A stretch of 37,689 nt of DNA from Deinococcus taeanensis (GTDB lineage: Bacteria > Deinococcota > Deinococci > Deinococcales > Deinococcaceae). Numbering within the stretch: the first letter of the stretch is position 1; every line of letters begins with the position of its first letter. Below the pieces are notes generated by a model. That model saw only the letters and a list, made by a program, of their open reading frames with translations. It was not told the DNA's origin and made no database searches. Shown here piece after piece: positions 28,673 through 37,614 of this stretch. The stretch is taken from positions 2,817,501 to 2,855,189 of the forward strand of contig NZ_CP083455.1 of the NCBI RefSeq assembly GCF_020229735.1. The letters are read 5' to 3'. The translations under genes were made by a program, and so were the position numbers.

Positions 28673-29581
28673 TCAGGACACCGTCAGGACGATCTTCCCC
28701 ACGGTGCGGCCCGTCGCCTGCGCCCGGTGCGCGTCCGCCACCCGCGCCAGAGGAAACACCTGACTCACGTGCGACCGCAGCTGACCCGACCGCACCAGGT
28801 CCGCCAGGGCCTCCAGGTGCGCGCGGGACGGATACACCAGGATCCGCGCCGCACGCACCCCCCGGGCCTCCGGCGGAATCGGCGCGGCAATGGACACCAC
28901 CCATCCACCCGGGCGCACCACCTCAAACGACCGGCTCAGCGTGTCGCCGCCAACCGTGTCCAGCACGGCGTCCATGTCGCGCACCTGCGTCTCGAAGGGC
29001 TGCGCGCGGTAATCCACGATCCGGTCGGCGCCCAGCGCCCGGACGAACGCCTCGTTCGCCGCGGACGCCGTGGCAGTCACGTGCGCGCCCCGTGCCCGCG
29101 CCAGCTGCACTGCGTAATGCCCCACCCCGCCGGCCCCAGCGTGAATCAGGATGCCCTGACCGGCCCGCAGCTTCATCTTCTCCAGACCCTGGTGCGCCGT
29201 GAGCGCCGCAAGACTCATGGCCGCCGCGTCCTCATGGCTCAGCCCGGCGGGTTTCAGGGCGATGTCCGCGACGCGGGCCGTCACGTATTCCGCGTACGCC
29301 CGCCCGGGCTGCGGGAAGTTCAGCATGCCGAAGACCTCATCGCCCGGCCGGAACTCCATCACGTAGGGACCCACCGCCTCGACCACGCCGGACACGTCCC
29401 AGCCCAGGATCAGGGGGAAGGAATCCAGGGGGCCGCCGGCCCGCCACTTGTAATCGACGGGATTGATACTCACCGCCCGGACCCGGACGAGCACCTCCCC
29501 CAGCCCGGGCGCAGGCGTGGGCACGTCCGTCACTTCCAGCTGTTCCGGGGCGCCGTAGGCGCGAATCTGCACTGCTTTCAT
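28673..29581 (-). CDS. NADP-dependent quinone-oxidoreductase-like MDR enzyme
   Basis: Encodes 302 aa from ATG 29581, with AGGAG 5 nt upstream. The frame is open further upstream, but that part lacks similarity. The GroES-like N-terminal domain has GEVLVRVRAVSINPVDYKWR. A nucleotide-binding domain follows with IHAGAGGVGHYAVQLARARG (the AxxGGVG motif of zeta-crystallin-type enzymes). Zinc-binding Cys residues of alcohol dehydrogenases are absent. It probably reduces quinones or enones with NADPH. The exact substrate is unknown. Confidence 0.85.
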   Translation of the reverse strand: MKAVQIRAYGAPEQLEVTDVPTPAPGLGEVLVRVRAVSINPVDYKWRAGGPLDSFPLILGWDVSGVVEAVGPYVMEFRPGDEVFGMLNFPQPGRAYAEYVTARVADIALKPAGLSHEDAAAMSLAALTAHQGLEKMKLRAGQGILIHAGAGGVGHYAVQLARARGAHVTATASAANEAFVRALGADRIVDYRAQPFETQVRDMDAVLDTVGGDTLSRSFEVVRPGGWVVSIAAPIPPEARGVRAARILVYPSRAHLEALADLVRSGQLRSHVSQVFPLARVADAHRAQATGRTVGKIVLTVS

Positions 29582-29999
29582 GGCTTCTCCTGAAGGCGGG
29601 CCAGAAATGAGGAAATGCCCTGCCGGACGGCCATGACGATAAGCCCGCCGTGGTTGCCGTGAAGTGTAGGTCACACCCCCGGGGCCAGCAAGTCCGCTCA
29701 GCTGGAAGAGGTGCCCCCATCTGGCAACTGAGGCGGGTCCGTTCAACCATGTTCCCCCCACCCATTGCGCCGTGACCACTGTAGACGTGACCGGCGGTAA
29801 GGGAACAAGTGGGGTGCCGTCCTGCCTGCCCGGCGGCCCGCTCCGCTTTCCGGACCTGCGACCCAGCGTGCCCCCTCTGCCTGCCGGGAGAGAAAGGGGC
29901 CAGCAGCGCCGTGGCGCCGCCTCCAGGCCTCCCAGCCACGCTGTATAAGGCGGGGGAGACCAGGGTGCGCCCCGGTCTCCCCACCTTCAGGTCAGCAGG
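29582..29999. other. 418-nt intergenic region between the MDR gene and fabI
   Basis: No gene is supported here. On the minus strand TTGCTG (29691-29686) and TACACT (29668-29663), separated by 17 nt, form a good promoter candidate for the oxidoreductase, giving a leader of about 75 nt. The left end holds that gene's Shine-Dalgarno site. A 9-bp hairpin lies next to fabI. The rest (about 29700-29950) is G/C-rich without a clear ORF or structure. Confidence 0.4.
29953..29982 (-). terminator. Hairpin downstream of fabI
   Basis: GGGGAGACC (29953-29961) pairs with GGTCTCCCC (29974-29982) around a 12-nt loop, 17 nt after the fabI stop on the minus strand. There is no T tract. Confidence 0.55.
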
Positions 30000-30788
30000 T
30001 CAGGACTCAATCTTCATGGCCATGATGCTCGACCCGGCGTCCACGTACACGGTCTGGCCCGTCACGCCGCTGCCCAGGTCGCTGAGCAGGAACAGGGCGA
30101 GCTTCCCGACCTCATCCGGGGTGGCGTTGCGGCCCAGCGGCGCGGCCTCGGCCGCCTTCTCGAACATGGTGCCGAACCCCGGAATGGAGCGCGCCGCGAT
30201 GGTCCGCATGGGGCCGGCGCTGATGGTGTTCACCCGCACGCCCGCAGCCCCCATCTCGCTGGCGAGGTAACGGGTGGCGGCTTCCAGCGCAGCCTTGGCG
30301 ACGCCCATCACGTTGTACTTCGGTACGACCTTCTGCGACGCGTGATACGTCAGGCTCACGACGCTGCCCCCGGCGCGCAGCAGCGGCTCGGCGTGCCGGG
30401 CAGTGGAGACCAGCGTGTACGCGCTGACGTTCAGCGCGGTGTTCCAGTCCTCGGTGGTGGTGTCCAGGAAGCGGCCGTCCATGGCGGTGCGCGGCGCAAA
30501 CGCAATCGAGTGCACCAGGTAGTCCAGGTGCCCGAACTCGGCCTTCACGCGGGCGAACAGGGCGCTGAGTTCCTCCTCGCTGGTGGCGTCGGCCTGCTGG
30601 CTCCACACGCCGTCCCGCCCGGCCAGGAGTTTGTCCAGTTCACCCTTCAGGCGTTCACCCTGGTACGAGAAGCCCACCCGGCACCCCGCGGCGAGCAGCT
30701 GCTCTGCGATGGCCCACCCCAGGCTCCGGGCGTTCGCGACGCCCATCACCAGGGCCGTCTTGTCACTCAGGTCAATCTGCACCGTCAT
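30000..30788 (-). CDS. fabI: Enoyl-ACP reductase FabI
   Basis: Encodes 262 aa from ATG 30788, normal length for FabI. The N-terminal KTALVMGVANARSLGWAIAE is the atypical NAD-binding segment of FabI enoyl reductases. The catalytic pair is in YNVMGVAK (Y-x6-K), followed by AALEAATRYLASEMG. GPMRTIAARSIPGF forms the substrate-binding loop. It performs the last reduction in each fatty-acid elongation cycle. The frame is open to 30866, but ATG 30788 sits 7 nt after a TAGAGT -10, so that start is preferred. Confidence 0.94.
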   Translation of the reverse strand: MTVQIDLSDKTALVMGVANARSLGWAIAEQLLAAGCRVGFSYQGERLKGELDKLLAGRDGVWSQQADATSEEELSALFARVKAEFGHLDYLVHSIAFAPRTAMDGRFLDTTTEDWNTALNVSAYTLVSTARHAEPLLRAGGSVVSLTYHASQKVVPKYNVMGVAKAALEAATRYLASEMGAAGVRVNTISAGPMRTIAARSIPGFGTMFEKAAEAAPLGRNATPDEVGKLALFLLSDLGSGVTGQTVYVDAGSSIMAMKIES

Positions 30789-30801
30789 GCGGGGAACTCT
30801 A
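30789..30801 (-). promoter_or_regulatory. Leaderless-type -10 of fabI
   Basis: Minus-strand TAGAGT (30801-30796) is followed by 7 nt and ATG 30788. Confidence 0.55.
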
Positions 30802-30925
30802 GCAACCCTGGGGGGGCGGCGCTGATGCGGGTGCAAAAACCGCGGGCGCTGAGGGGCACGGCTCACAGCCGCCGCGCGTCCGAAGCGTCAGAATCCGGTG
30901 AGAGATGGCAGACGATACTGGGCTG

Positions 30926-31657
30926 ATGTTGCTTCACGCGCCGCACCTGCACGCGCCGCACGCGTTCACCACGCGTGCCGGGGGCGTGTCCCGCGGCTTC
31001 TACGCGGGTCTGAACCTCGATGACCGTGAGGACGATCCTGCCGCCGTGGCCGTCAATCGCGCGCAGCTGACGGCCGCACTGGGTTTCGGGCCAGGGCAGG
31101 TGGCGCGCCTCACGCAGGTGCACGGCACTGACGTTGTGCACGCCTGCGAGGGCGGCCACTGGACCGGCGACGCCCTGGTGACCGCCCGCCCGGGGGTGCT
31201 GCTGGCCATCGGCACCGCCGACTGCTACCCGCTGCTGCTGCACGACCCTGAAGCCGGGGTCGTGGGGGCCGCGCACGCCGGCTGGAAAGGCACCGTGGGT
31301 CACATCGCCGCGCGGACCGTGGAGGCCATGACCGCCCTGGGGGCCCGGCCTGAACGGCTGCGCGCGGCTGTGGGCCCCGGCATCAGCGCCGCGCAGTACC
31401 CGATCGGTGCGGAGGTCGCCGACCGGTTCGGGGCCGCCGGCCTGGGCGCCTTCGTTCGCCGTGGGCACTCAGGGCAGCCGCACCTGGACCTGGGGGGGGC
31501 CAACCGCGCGGTGCTGCGCGCCGCGGGCGTGCCCGACGGGTTCATCTGGGTGAGTGGCCGCTGCTCCACGGAGGCGGACTTCTACTCCTACCGCCGCGAC
31601 GCGGGGCGCACCGGGCGCATGTGGGCTGTCATCGGGCTGCCGGGGGTGCCGGCATGA
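30926..31657 (+). CDS. pgeF: PgeF (YfiH/DUF152) peptidoglycan-editing / polyphenol-oxidase-type protein
   Basis: Encodes 243 aa from ATG 30926. The zinc site is made by His in QVHGTDVV, Cys in TADCYPLLL and His in AHAGWKGTV, the family hallmarks. FTTRAGGVSRGFYAGLNL near the start is also typical. YfiH-type proteins remove wrong amino acids from peptidoglycan precursors or act on purine nucleosides; which applies here is unknown. An in-frame start at 30905 is possible, but the family normally begins MLLHAPHL. A weak -10, GATACT (30914-30919), lies 6 nt before 30926. The stop overlaps the yqeG start as ATGA. Confidence 0.88.
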   Translation: MLLHAPHLHAPHAFTTRAGGVSRGFYAGLNLDDREDDPAAVAVNRAQLTAALGFGPGQVARLTQVHGTDVVHACEGGHWTGDALVTARPGVLLAIGTADCYPLLLHDPEAGVVGAAHAGWKGTVGHIAARTVEAMTALGARPERLRAAVGPGISAAQYPIGAEVADRFGAAGLGAFVRRGHSGQPHLDLGGANRAVLRAAGVPDGFIWVSGRCSTEADFYSYRRDAGRTGRMWAVIGLPGVPA

Positions 31658-32160
31658 GCCTCCTGCGCCCGCACGACGTGATTGATCACGTCACGAACAT
31701 CACGCCGGAATTCCTCGCGGACCGCGCCCTGCACGGCCTGCTGCTGGACCTGGACAACACCCTGGTGCCGTACGGCAGTTACGACCCGCAGGGGGTGGCG
31801 CAGACCCTGGCCTGGGTCCGGGACCTGAGGCTCTCCGGGGTGAAGCTGTACCTCCTGAGCAACGCCACCGGGCGGCGCGCCGCGTTCTGGCTGGAGAAAC
31901 TGGAATTTCAGGGGGTGGGTCTCGCCGGGAAACCCAACCCGCGCGCCTTCCGCCGCGCCCTGAGCGCCCTGCAACTGCCGCCCGCGCAGGTCGGTATGGT
32001 GGGCGACCAGCTGTTCACGGACGTGCTGGGCGGCAACCTCAGCGGCATGCACACTATTCTGGTGCGGCCCCTCGTCACCAACGCCCTGCCTCACACCCGC
32101 GTCGCGCGGCGCCTGGAACGCGCCGTTCTGAGAAGGTACGGACATGACTGGCAGCACTGA
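31654..32160 (+). CDS. YqeG-family HAD phosphatase
   Basis: Encodes 168 aa. HAD motif I is LLLDLDNTLVPYG, motif II the Ser/Thr in YLLSNATG, a Lys in LAGKPNPRAF, and motif IV GDQLFTDVLGGN. This set is characteristic of the YqeG subgroup (HAD class IIIA), small phosphatases related to phosphatidylglycerophosphatase. ATG 31654 overlaps the pgeF stop as ATGA, so the two are translationally coupled. The stop lies 50 nt before pilB. Confidence 0.87.
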   Translation: MSLLRPHDVIDHVTNITPEFLADRALHGLLLDLDNTLVPYGSYDPQGVAQTLAWVRDLRLSGVKLYLLSNATGRRAAFWLEKLEFQGVGLAGKPNPRAFRRALSALQLPPAQVGMVGDQLFTDVLGGNLSGMHTILVRPLVTNALPHTRVARRLERAVLRRYGHDWQH

Positions 32161-32210
32161 TCTCGCGTTGTCCCTGCCGCCTTCCCTCACTCAAGGAGAC
32201 TGAAACCAAC

Positions 32211-34889
32211 ATGGCACTTTCTATCGGTGACCGGCGCCTGGGCGCCATCCTGCTCGAACAGGGGTACGTGAACGACACCGACCTGCAAAAGGCGCTGGTG
32301 CGTCACGCCGAGGTCGGCGGCCGACTGGCCGAGATTCTGATCGACTCGGGCCTGGTGGGCGAGAAACGCATCGCGCGTGCCATCGAGGAGGCGCTGGGCA
32401 TTCCGCTGGTGAACCTGCTTGTCATCACGCCCGAAGCGCCGGCCATGCAGACCATCCGCGCGCAGACGGCCCTGAGCGTGCAGGCCTTCCCGTTCGCGCT
32501 GGACGGCAGCACGCTGCGCGTGGCGATCGTGGACCCGCTGTCCAGCGTGGCGATCGAGGCGCTGGAGGACGACAGCGGCCTGAACATCGAGGTCTACCAG
32601 GCGCTGCGCGACCAGGTGCTGTGGGCCATCGCCACGTACTACCCGGAGTTGAAGCTCACGGCCGAGCTGCCAGCCGAGGCGGAAGGCGGCCCCGCAGGCG
32701 GCATGATGGGCCAGCGCCTGATTGCGCGCGGCCTGATCACCGACGCGCAGCTGCAGGTGGCGCTTGACGCCCAGCAGCAGACCGGAGAGCCGCTGGGCGC
32801 CACCCTGATCGCCCAGAAGGCCATCACGGAGGATCAGCTGTACGAGGTGCTGGCCGAACAGTCCGGCGCGGTGTTCCTGCGCAACCTGCGTGACTTCCAG
32901 CCCAGCGAGGACGTGCTGGGCAGCATGCTGCGCGCCGACGCGCTGCGCCTGTCGGCCGTGCCGGTCGATGAGGGCGAGCAGGGGGTCACGGTCGTCGCCA
33001 GTGACCCCCGCAAGCGGGAAGACATTGAAGCGCTGGTGGGCCGGTCCGTGCAGATCGTGCTGGCCAAACCCCGCGACATTGAGATGCTCATTGAGCGCTT
33101 CTACCCGCAGCGCGGCCGGCTGGGTGAGCAGATGGTGCAGCAGGGCACCCTGTCGCGCGAGCAGCTGCGCGAGGCGCTGCAGGTGCAGGCCCGGGAGGGC
33201 CGCGTCAAGGCGCTGGGGGAGGTGATCGTGAGCCTGGGCTTCGCGAACGCTGAGGAAATCGACAACGCCCTGCAGAAACAGCATGCCGGAGGCGGGCGTC
33301 TGGAGGACACGCTGGTGCAGTCCGGCAAGCTCTCCCCGGAGATGCTGGCGCGCTCCCTGGCGGCGCAGCTGGGGTACGAGTTCCTGGACCCCGTGCAGAA
33401 CCCGCCGGACAGCAAGGTGGCGCTGCTGATTCCCGAAACGACCGCGCGCCGCTACAGCGTGGTGCCCGTCAGGCTGCAGGGCGAGGCGCTGGTCGTGGCG
33501 ATGAAAGACCCGCGCAACGTGTTCGCGCTGGACGACCTGAAGCTCATCAGCGGGCGCGAGATCATCCCGGCGGTCATGGCGGAAAAAGACATCATCCGTC
33601 TGATCGAACGGTACTTCGGCAACCGCGACATGGCCGACCTGAACCAGAAACTGGTGCAGGAAAGCCGCCAGCGTGAAAACGCCAGCAAACGCCAGGACGA
33701 CATGGACCTCTCGGCCGGCCTGGACGACAACGCCGTGGTCCGCGTGGTGGACAACATCATCCGCGAGGCGGCGTTGCAGGAAGCCAGCGACATTCACATC
33801 GAACCCACCGAGATGTCCCTGCGCGTACGCTACCGCGTGGACGGCGTGCTGCGCGAACAGAACGAACTGCCCAAGGGCAGCTCGCAGAGCATCCTGGCGC
33901 GCATCAAGATCATGGGCAGCCTCGACATCAGCGAGCGCCGCATCCCGCAGGACGGCCGCATCCGGTTCAAGAAGGGCAGCATCGACCTCGACCTGCGTCT
34001 CTCCACGCTGCCCACCGTGTACGGCGAGAAGGCCGTGATGCGCCTGCTGCAAAAAGCCAGCAACATTCCCGAGGTGGAACAGCTGGGGTTCAGTGAACAC
34101 AACTACCAGCGGTACCTTGACACCATCCACAAACCCAACGGCATCTTCCTGGTGACCGGCCCCACGGGCTCGGGCAAATCCTTCACGTCCTTTTCCACCC
34201 TCAAGCGCATCGCCGTGCCGGAGAAGAACACCACCACCATTGAGGACCCGGTCGAGTACGAGATTCCCGGCATCATCCAGTCGCAGGTGAACCCGGTGGC
34301 CGGCATGACCTTCGCCCGCGCCCTGCGCGCCTTCCTGCGTCAGGACCCGGACATCATCTTCGTGGGCGAGATCCGCGACACCGAAACCGCCAAGATCGCC
34401 GTGGAAGCTGCCCTGACCGGCCACCTGGTGCTGGCCACGCTGCACACCAACGACGCGCCGGGCGCCATCGTGCGCCTGGAGGAAATGGGCGTCGAGCACT
34501 TCAACATCGGCGCCGCCGTGGTGGGCGTGGTCGCGCAGCGCCTGGTGCGCAAGGTCTGCCCGGACTGCAAGGCCCCCACCAACGCCGACCCGGACGTGCT
34601 GCGCCGCCTGGGCATCACTGAACGCGACCTGAAAGGCGCGCAGCTGATGCGCGGCGCCGGCTGCAACCGCTGCGGCGGCACCGGGTACAAGGGCCGCATG
34701 GGTATCCACGAACTGATGGTCATTGACGAGCCGCTGCGCGTTGCAATCGGCAGCGGCAAGAACGCCACCGAGATCACCCAGGTGGCCACCGAGCAGAGCG
34801 GCATGAAAACCCTCCGTCAGGACGGCATCGAGAAGGCACTTCTGGGCATCACCACCCTGGAAGAGGTTCTGGCCGTCACCAGCAAGTAG
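32211..34889 (+). CDS. pilB: Type IV pilus extension ATPase PilB with three N-terminal modules
   Basis: Encodes 892 aa, far longer than typical PilB (~560-570), because three GspE-N/MshEN-like modules (about 1-150, 165-300, 300-470) precede the ATPase. Thermus PilF has the same plan, and its modules bind c-di-GMP. ATPase motifs: Walker A GPTGSGKS (650-657), DPDIIFVGEIRD (Walker B) and the His box TGHLVLATLHTND. A zinc tetracysteine is formed by C783, C786, C818 and C821. It powers pilus assembly and DNA uptake. AAGGAG (32193-32198) lies 12 nt before ATG 32211, a long spacing. pilT follows 37 nt later. Confidence 0.95.
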   Translation: MALSIGDRRLGAILLEQGYVNDTDLQKALVRHAEVGGRLAEILIDSGLVGEKRIARAIEEALGIPLVNLLVITPEAPAMQTIRAQTALSVQAFPFALDGSTLRVAIVDPLSSVAIEALEDDSGLNIEVYQALRDQVLWAIATYYPELKLTAELPAEAEGGPAGGMMGQRLIARGLITDAQLQVALDAQQQTGEPLGATLIAQKAITEDQLYEVLAEQSGAVFLRNLRDFQPSEDVLGSMLRADALRLSAVPVDEGEQGVTVVASDPRKREDIEALVGRSVQIVLAKPRDIEMLIERFYPQRGRLGEQMVQQGTLSREQLREALQVQAREGRVKALGEVIVSLGFANAEEIDNALQKQHAGGGRLEDTLVQSGKLSPEMLARSLAAQLGYEFLDPVQNPPDSKVALLIPETTARRYSVVPVRLQGEALVVAMKDPRNVFALDDLKLISGREIIPAVMAEKDIIRLIERYFGNRDMADLNQKLVQESRQRENASKRQDDMDLSAGLDDNAVVRVVDNIIREAALQEASDIHIEPTEMSLRVRYRVDGVLREQNELPKGSSQSILARIKIMGSLDISERRIPQDGRIRFKKGSIDLDLRLSTLPTVYGEKAVMRLLQKASNIPEVEQLGFSEHNYQRYLDTIHKPNGIFLVTGPTGSGKSFTSFSTLKRIAVPEKNTTTIEDPVEYEIPGIIQSQVNPVAGMTFARALRAFLRQDPDIIFVGEIRDTETAKIAVEAALTGHLVLATLHTNDAPGAIVRLEEMGVEHFNIGAAVVGVVAQRLVRKVCPDCKAPTNADPDVLRRLGITERDLKGAQLMRGAGCNRCGGTGYKGRMGIHELMVIDEPLRVAIGSGKNATEITQVATEQSGMKTLRQDGIEKALLGITTLEEVLAVTSK

Positions 34890-34926
34890 CCCCCGCGCGC
34901 CGCCCCCACTCCCCCGAGGTACCCAC

Positions 34927-36222
34927 ATGACCCAGCCCGCCGCCGACATTACTGACATCCTGCGTTTCGCCGCCGACAAGGGCGCGTCCGACGTGATCAT
35001 CACGGTGGGGCTCTCCCCGCAGTTCAAGCTGCAGGGCGTGTACGACTCGCATGGCTTCGCGGAACTCGCGCCGACCGAGACCCGCAAGCTGATGTACTCC
35101 ATGATGAACGAAAAGCAGCAGCGCACCTTCGAGGAGCGGCGCGAACTGGACTTCTCGTTCGCGCTCGGCGAGAAGGCCCGTTTCCGCGTGAACGCCTTCA
35201 TGCAGCGCGGCAACGTGGGCGGGGTGCTGCGCCTGATTCCCACGAAGATCAAGAGCGCCCAGGAGATGGGCCTGCCTGCCAACGTCATCGAGATCGCCAA
35301 CTCCCCGCGCGGTCTGGTGCTCGTCACCGGCCCCACCGGCTCCGGGAAATCCACGACGCTGGCGGCAATGATCGACCACATCAACGCCACCAAGAAACTG
35401 CACATCATGACGATCGAGGACCCGATCGAGTTCATGCACACGCACAAGCAGTCGATCATCAACCAGCGCGAGGTGGGGTCCGACACCATGAGCTTCAACG
35501 ACGCGCTGCGCGCCGTGCTGCGCCAGGCGCCCGACGTGATTCTCGTGGGCGAAATGCGTGACTACGAAACCATCAAGGCCGCCGTGACCGCCGCCGAAAC
35601 CGGCCACCTGGTCATGGGCACCCTGCACACCAACAGCGCCCCGGAATCCATCGACCGTATCGTGGACGTGTTCCCGGAAGAGCAGCAGGAGCAGATCCGC
35701 GTGCAGCTCGCCAACAACCTCGTGGCCGTTATGACCCAGCAGCTGCTGCCGCGCCTGGACGGGCAGGGCCGCATCCTGGCGTACGAACTGCTGATCGCCA
35801 ACGCCGCCGTGCGCTCCCTGATCCGCGAGGGGAAAACCTACCAGATCACCAGCGTCATGCAGACCGGCGCGCGCGAGGGCATGGTCACCATGGACGCCTT
35901 CCTGGCGAACCTGTACCGCCGCCGCATCATCTCCTTCGACACCGGCGTTGAACGCGCCGTGGACAGCAAGGAATTCGCGCGCCTGGCCAACGACCCCGGC
36001 CTGGGCACCCCGGGCGGCGCGCCCAGCATGCCCAGCGGATACGGGCAGGCGCCCGTGCAGGGCTTCGGCGCGGCCGTAACGCCCGCCCAGGGCGGCTACG
36101 CCTCAGGCCGCAACGATTTCGGCCGTGGCGGCCCGGATGCCCGCACCACCAGCACCCCGGACACCAGCACGCCCGGCACGCCCACGCCCAGCACGCCCAC
36201 GCCAGGGTACGGCCGCCGGTAA
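34927..36222 (+). CDS. pilT: Type IV pilus retraction ATPase PilT with low-complexity tail
   Basis: Encodes 431 aa. The core (about 1-350) is a normal PilT: SDVIITVG start, Walker A GPTGSGKST (from residue 135), Asp box MTIEDPIEF, Walker B DVILVGEMRDYETI, His box ETGHLVMGTLHTN and the AIRNLIREGK-like motif AAVRSLIREGKTYQ. PilT retracts pili, driving twitching motility and DNA uptake. The last ~75 residues are a Gly/Pro/Ser/Thr tail ending in a run of Thr-Pro repeats, absent from most PilT proteins. GAGGT (34916-34920) is 6 nt before ATG 34927. It is cotranscribed with pilB and followed by a strong hairpin. Confidence 0.95.
   Translation: MTQPAADITDILRFAADKGASDVIITVGLSPQFKLQGVYDSHGFAELAPTETRKLMYSMMNEKQQRTFEERRELDFSFALGEKARFRVNAFMQRGNVGGVLRLIPTKIKSAQEMGLPANVIEIANSPRGLVLVTGPTGSGKSTTLAAMIDHINATKKLHIMTIEDPIEFMHTHKQSIINQREVGSDTMSFNDALRAVLRQAPDVILVGEMRDYETIKAAVTAAETGHLVMGTLHTNSAPESIDRIVDVFPEEQQEQIRVQLANNLVAVMTQQLLPRLDGQGRILAYELLIANAAVRSLIREGKTYQITSVMQTGAREGMVTMDAFLANLYRRRIISFDTGVERAVDSKEFARLANDPGLGTPGGAPSMPSGYGQAPVQGFGAAVTPAQGGYASGRNDFGRGGPDARTTSTPDTSTPGTPTPSTPTPGYGRR
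36141..36213 (+). repeat. Thr-Pro-coding short repeats at the 3' end of pilT
   Basis: Repeated ACC/AGC-ACG-CCC-type units encode the tail STPDTSTPGTPTPSTPTPG. Units such as CACGCCC recur several times within about 70 nt, so length variation between strains is likely. Confidence 0.6.
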
Positions 36223-36248
36223 CGGCCCGCGGGGCCGATCAGGAACAG

Positions 36249-36290
36249 GGCGCAGGGGAACGAAGCGGCGCCGCTTCGTCCCCCTGCGCC
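36249..36290. terminator. Bidirectional 21-bp hairpin between pilT and the phosphorylase gene
   Basis: Bases 36249-36269 pair with 36270-36290 with a single mismatch and essentially no spacer; the central GGCGCC forms the tip. It separates two convergent genes. Confidence 0.75.
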
Positions 36291-36298
36291 GGTGCCGT

Positions 36299-37603
36299 TC
36301 AGTTCACGCGGTCCAGGATCAGCGCTTCCGGTGCAGGGGCCTGCGCGCTGACGCTCAGACCCTCGGCAAGCAGGCGCTGCGCGACCTCCAGACCGCGCCC
36401 GCTGCGGTGGTACAGCCGCAGCACCGCCTCGCCCGCCTGCACCGCCTCGCCGGGCTTGCGCAGCAGTTCCACGCCCACACCGTGGTCGATGGCCTCGCCC
36501 TTGCGCTCGCGACCGCCCCCCAGGGCCAGCACGGCCCGGCCCACGCTGAGCGCGTCAATCCGCGCCACGAATCCGGCGTTCGGGGCGGTCACATCGGCGC
36601 GCCCAGGCGCAACGTCGAACTTCGTCACGTCATCCACGTATGAGGCGTCCCCGCCCTGCGCGGCAATGAATGCCCGGAATTTCGCCAGGGCGGACCCGTC
36701 CGTCAGCGTGGCGCGGGCGCGCGTTTCGGCCTGCGTCTCCTCCTCGCCCTGCGCGGCGAGCGCCTCGACGGCCAGCGCCACGCACAGTTCCGTGAGGTCC
36801 TGCGGTCCCTGTCCGCGCAGGGTGGCCAGCGCCTCCAGCACCTCGAGGCTGTTGCCGGCCATGTGACCCAGCGGGGTGTCCATATCCGTCAGCACCGCCC
36901 GGACCTGCCGGCCGGCGCGGTTGCCGATGTCCACCATCGCGCGCGCCAGGCCGCGGCCGGCGTCCAGGGTCCGCATGAACGCCCCGGCGCCCACCTTCAC
37001 ATCCAGCACCACCGTGTGCGCGCCCGACGCGAGTTTCTTGCTCATGATGGAACTGGCGATCAGCGGCAGGCAGTCCACGGTGGCGGTCACGTCCCGCAGG
37101 GCGTACAGCTTTCCGTCGGCGGGGGCGAGGTCCCGGCTCTGGCCGACCAGGCTCAGGCCTATCTCGCGCGCCTGCGTGAGGAACTGCGCCTCGTCCAGCT
37201 CACTGGTCCAGCCGGGAATGCTTTCGAGCTTGTCGATGGTGCCGCCCGTGTGGGCCAGGCCGCGGCCACTCATCTTCGCCACGGTGAGGCCCAGCGCCGA
37301 GAGCATCGGCGTGAGGATCAGGCTGGTCTTGTCGCCCACCCCGCCGGTGGAGTGCTTGTCCACCGTGCGCGGCAGCGCCCCCAGGTTCATCAGGTCGCCG
37401 GACTCGGCCATGACCATGGTCAGGTCCGCTGTTTCCTGCGGGGTCATGCCGCGCAGAAACACGGCCATCAGCCACGCGCTCATCTGGTAGTCGGGCACGT
37501 CGCCGCGGGTGTAGCCCAGCACCAGCTGCTCCAGTTCAGGGCGGGTGTGCGTCTCGCCGTCGCGTTTCTTGCGGATCAGGTCGGGAATGGTCGTGGAGGT
37601 CAT
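36299..37603 (-). CDS. Pyrimidine-nucleoside / thymidine phosphorylase
   Basis: Encodes 434 aa from ATG 37603, matching the ~430-440 aa of class II nucleoside phosphorylases. Motifs: [15 protein letters not shown] (phosphate and substrate loop), [16 protein letters not shown] (family signature), [10 protein letters not shown] and [12 protein letters not shown]. It splits thymidine or uridine with phosphate to base and deoxyribose- or ribose-1-phosphate for salvage. Thymidine phosphorylase and broad pyrimidine phosphorylase cannot be told apart here. An in-frame ATG at 37636 is possible, but TAAACT 5 nt before 37603 and family similarity favour 37603. Confidence 0.93.
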   Translation of the reverse strand: MTSTTIPDLIRKKRDGETHTRPELEQLVLGYTRGDVPDYQMSAWLMAVFLRGMTPQETADLTMVMAESGDLMNLGALPRTVDKHSTGGVGDKTSLILTPMLSALGLTVAKMSGRGLAHTGGTIDKLESIPGWTSELDEAQFLTQAREIGLSLVGQSRDLAPADGKLYALRDVTATVDCLPLIASSIMSKKLASGAHTVVLDVKVGAGAFMRTLDAGRGLARAMVDIGNRAGRQVRAVLTDMDTPLGHMAGNSLEVLEALATLRGQGPQDLTELCVALAVEALAAQGEEETQAETRARATLTDGSALAKFRAFIAAQGGDASYVDDVTKFDVAPGRADVTAPNAGFVARIDALSVGRAVLALGGGRERKGEAIDHGVGVELLRKPGEAVQAGEAVLRLYHRSGRGLEVAQRLLAEGLSVSAQAPAPEALILDRVN

Positions 37604-37614
37604 GGCGCAGTTTA
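37604..37614 (-). promoter_or_regulatory. Possible leaderless-type -10 of the phosphorylase gene
   Basis: Minus-strand TAAACT (37614-37609) ends 5 nt before ATG 37603, slightly closer than the 6-7 nt seen elsewhere. Confidence 0.4.

Noticed and set aside
29700..29950. Small ORF or RNA gene in the 418-nt gap upstream of the MDR oxidoreductase
   Set aside because: The only open frames run into the oxidoreductase gene in another frame, and no paired promoter and terminator or stable structure is evident.
32187..35498. A 1103-codon open frame antisense to pilB and pilT
   Set aside because: It runs antisense to two unmistakable ATPase genes. Its His/Asp/Gln/Val/Leu-rich composition is what the reverse frame of GC-rich codons produces, and no domain is recognisable.
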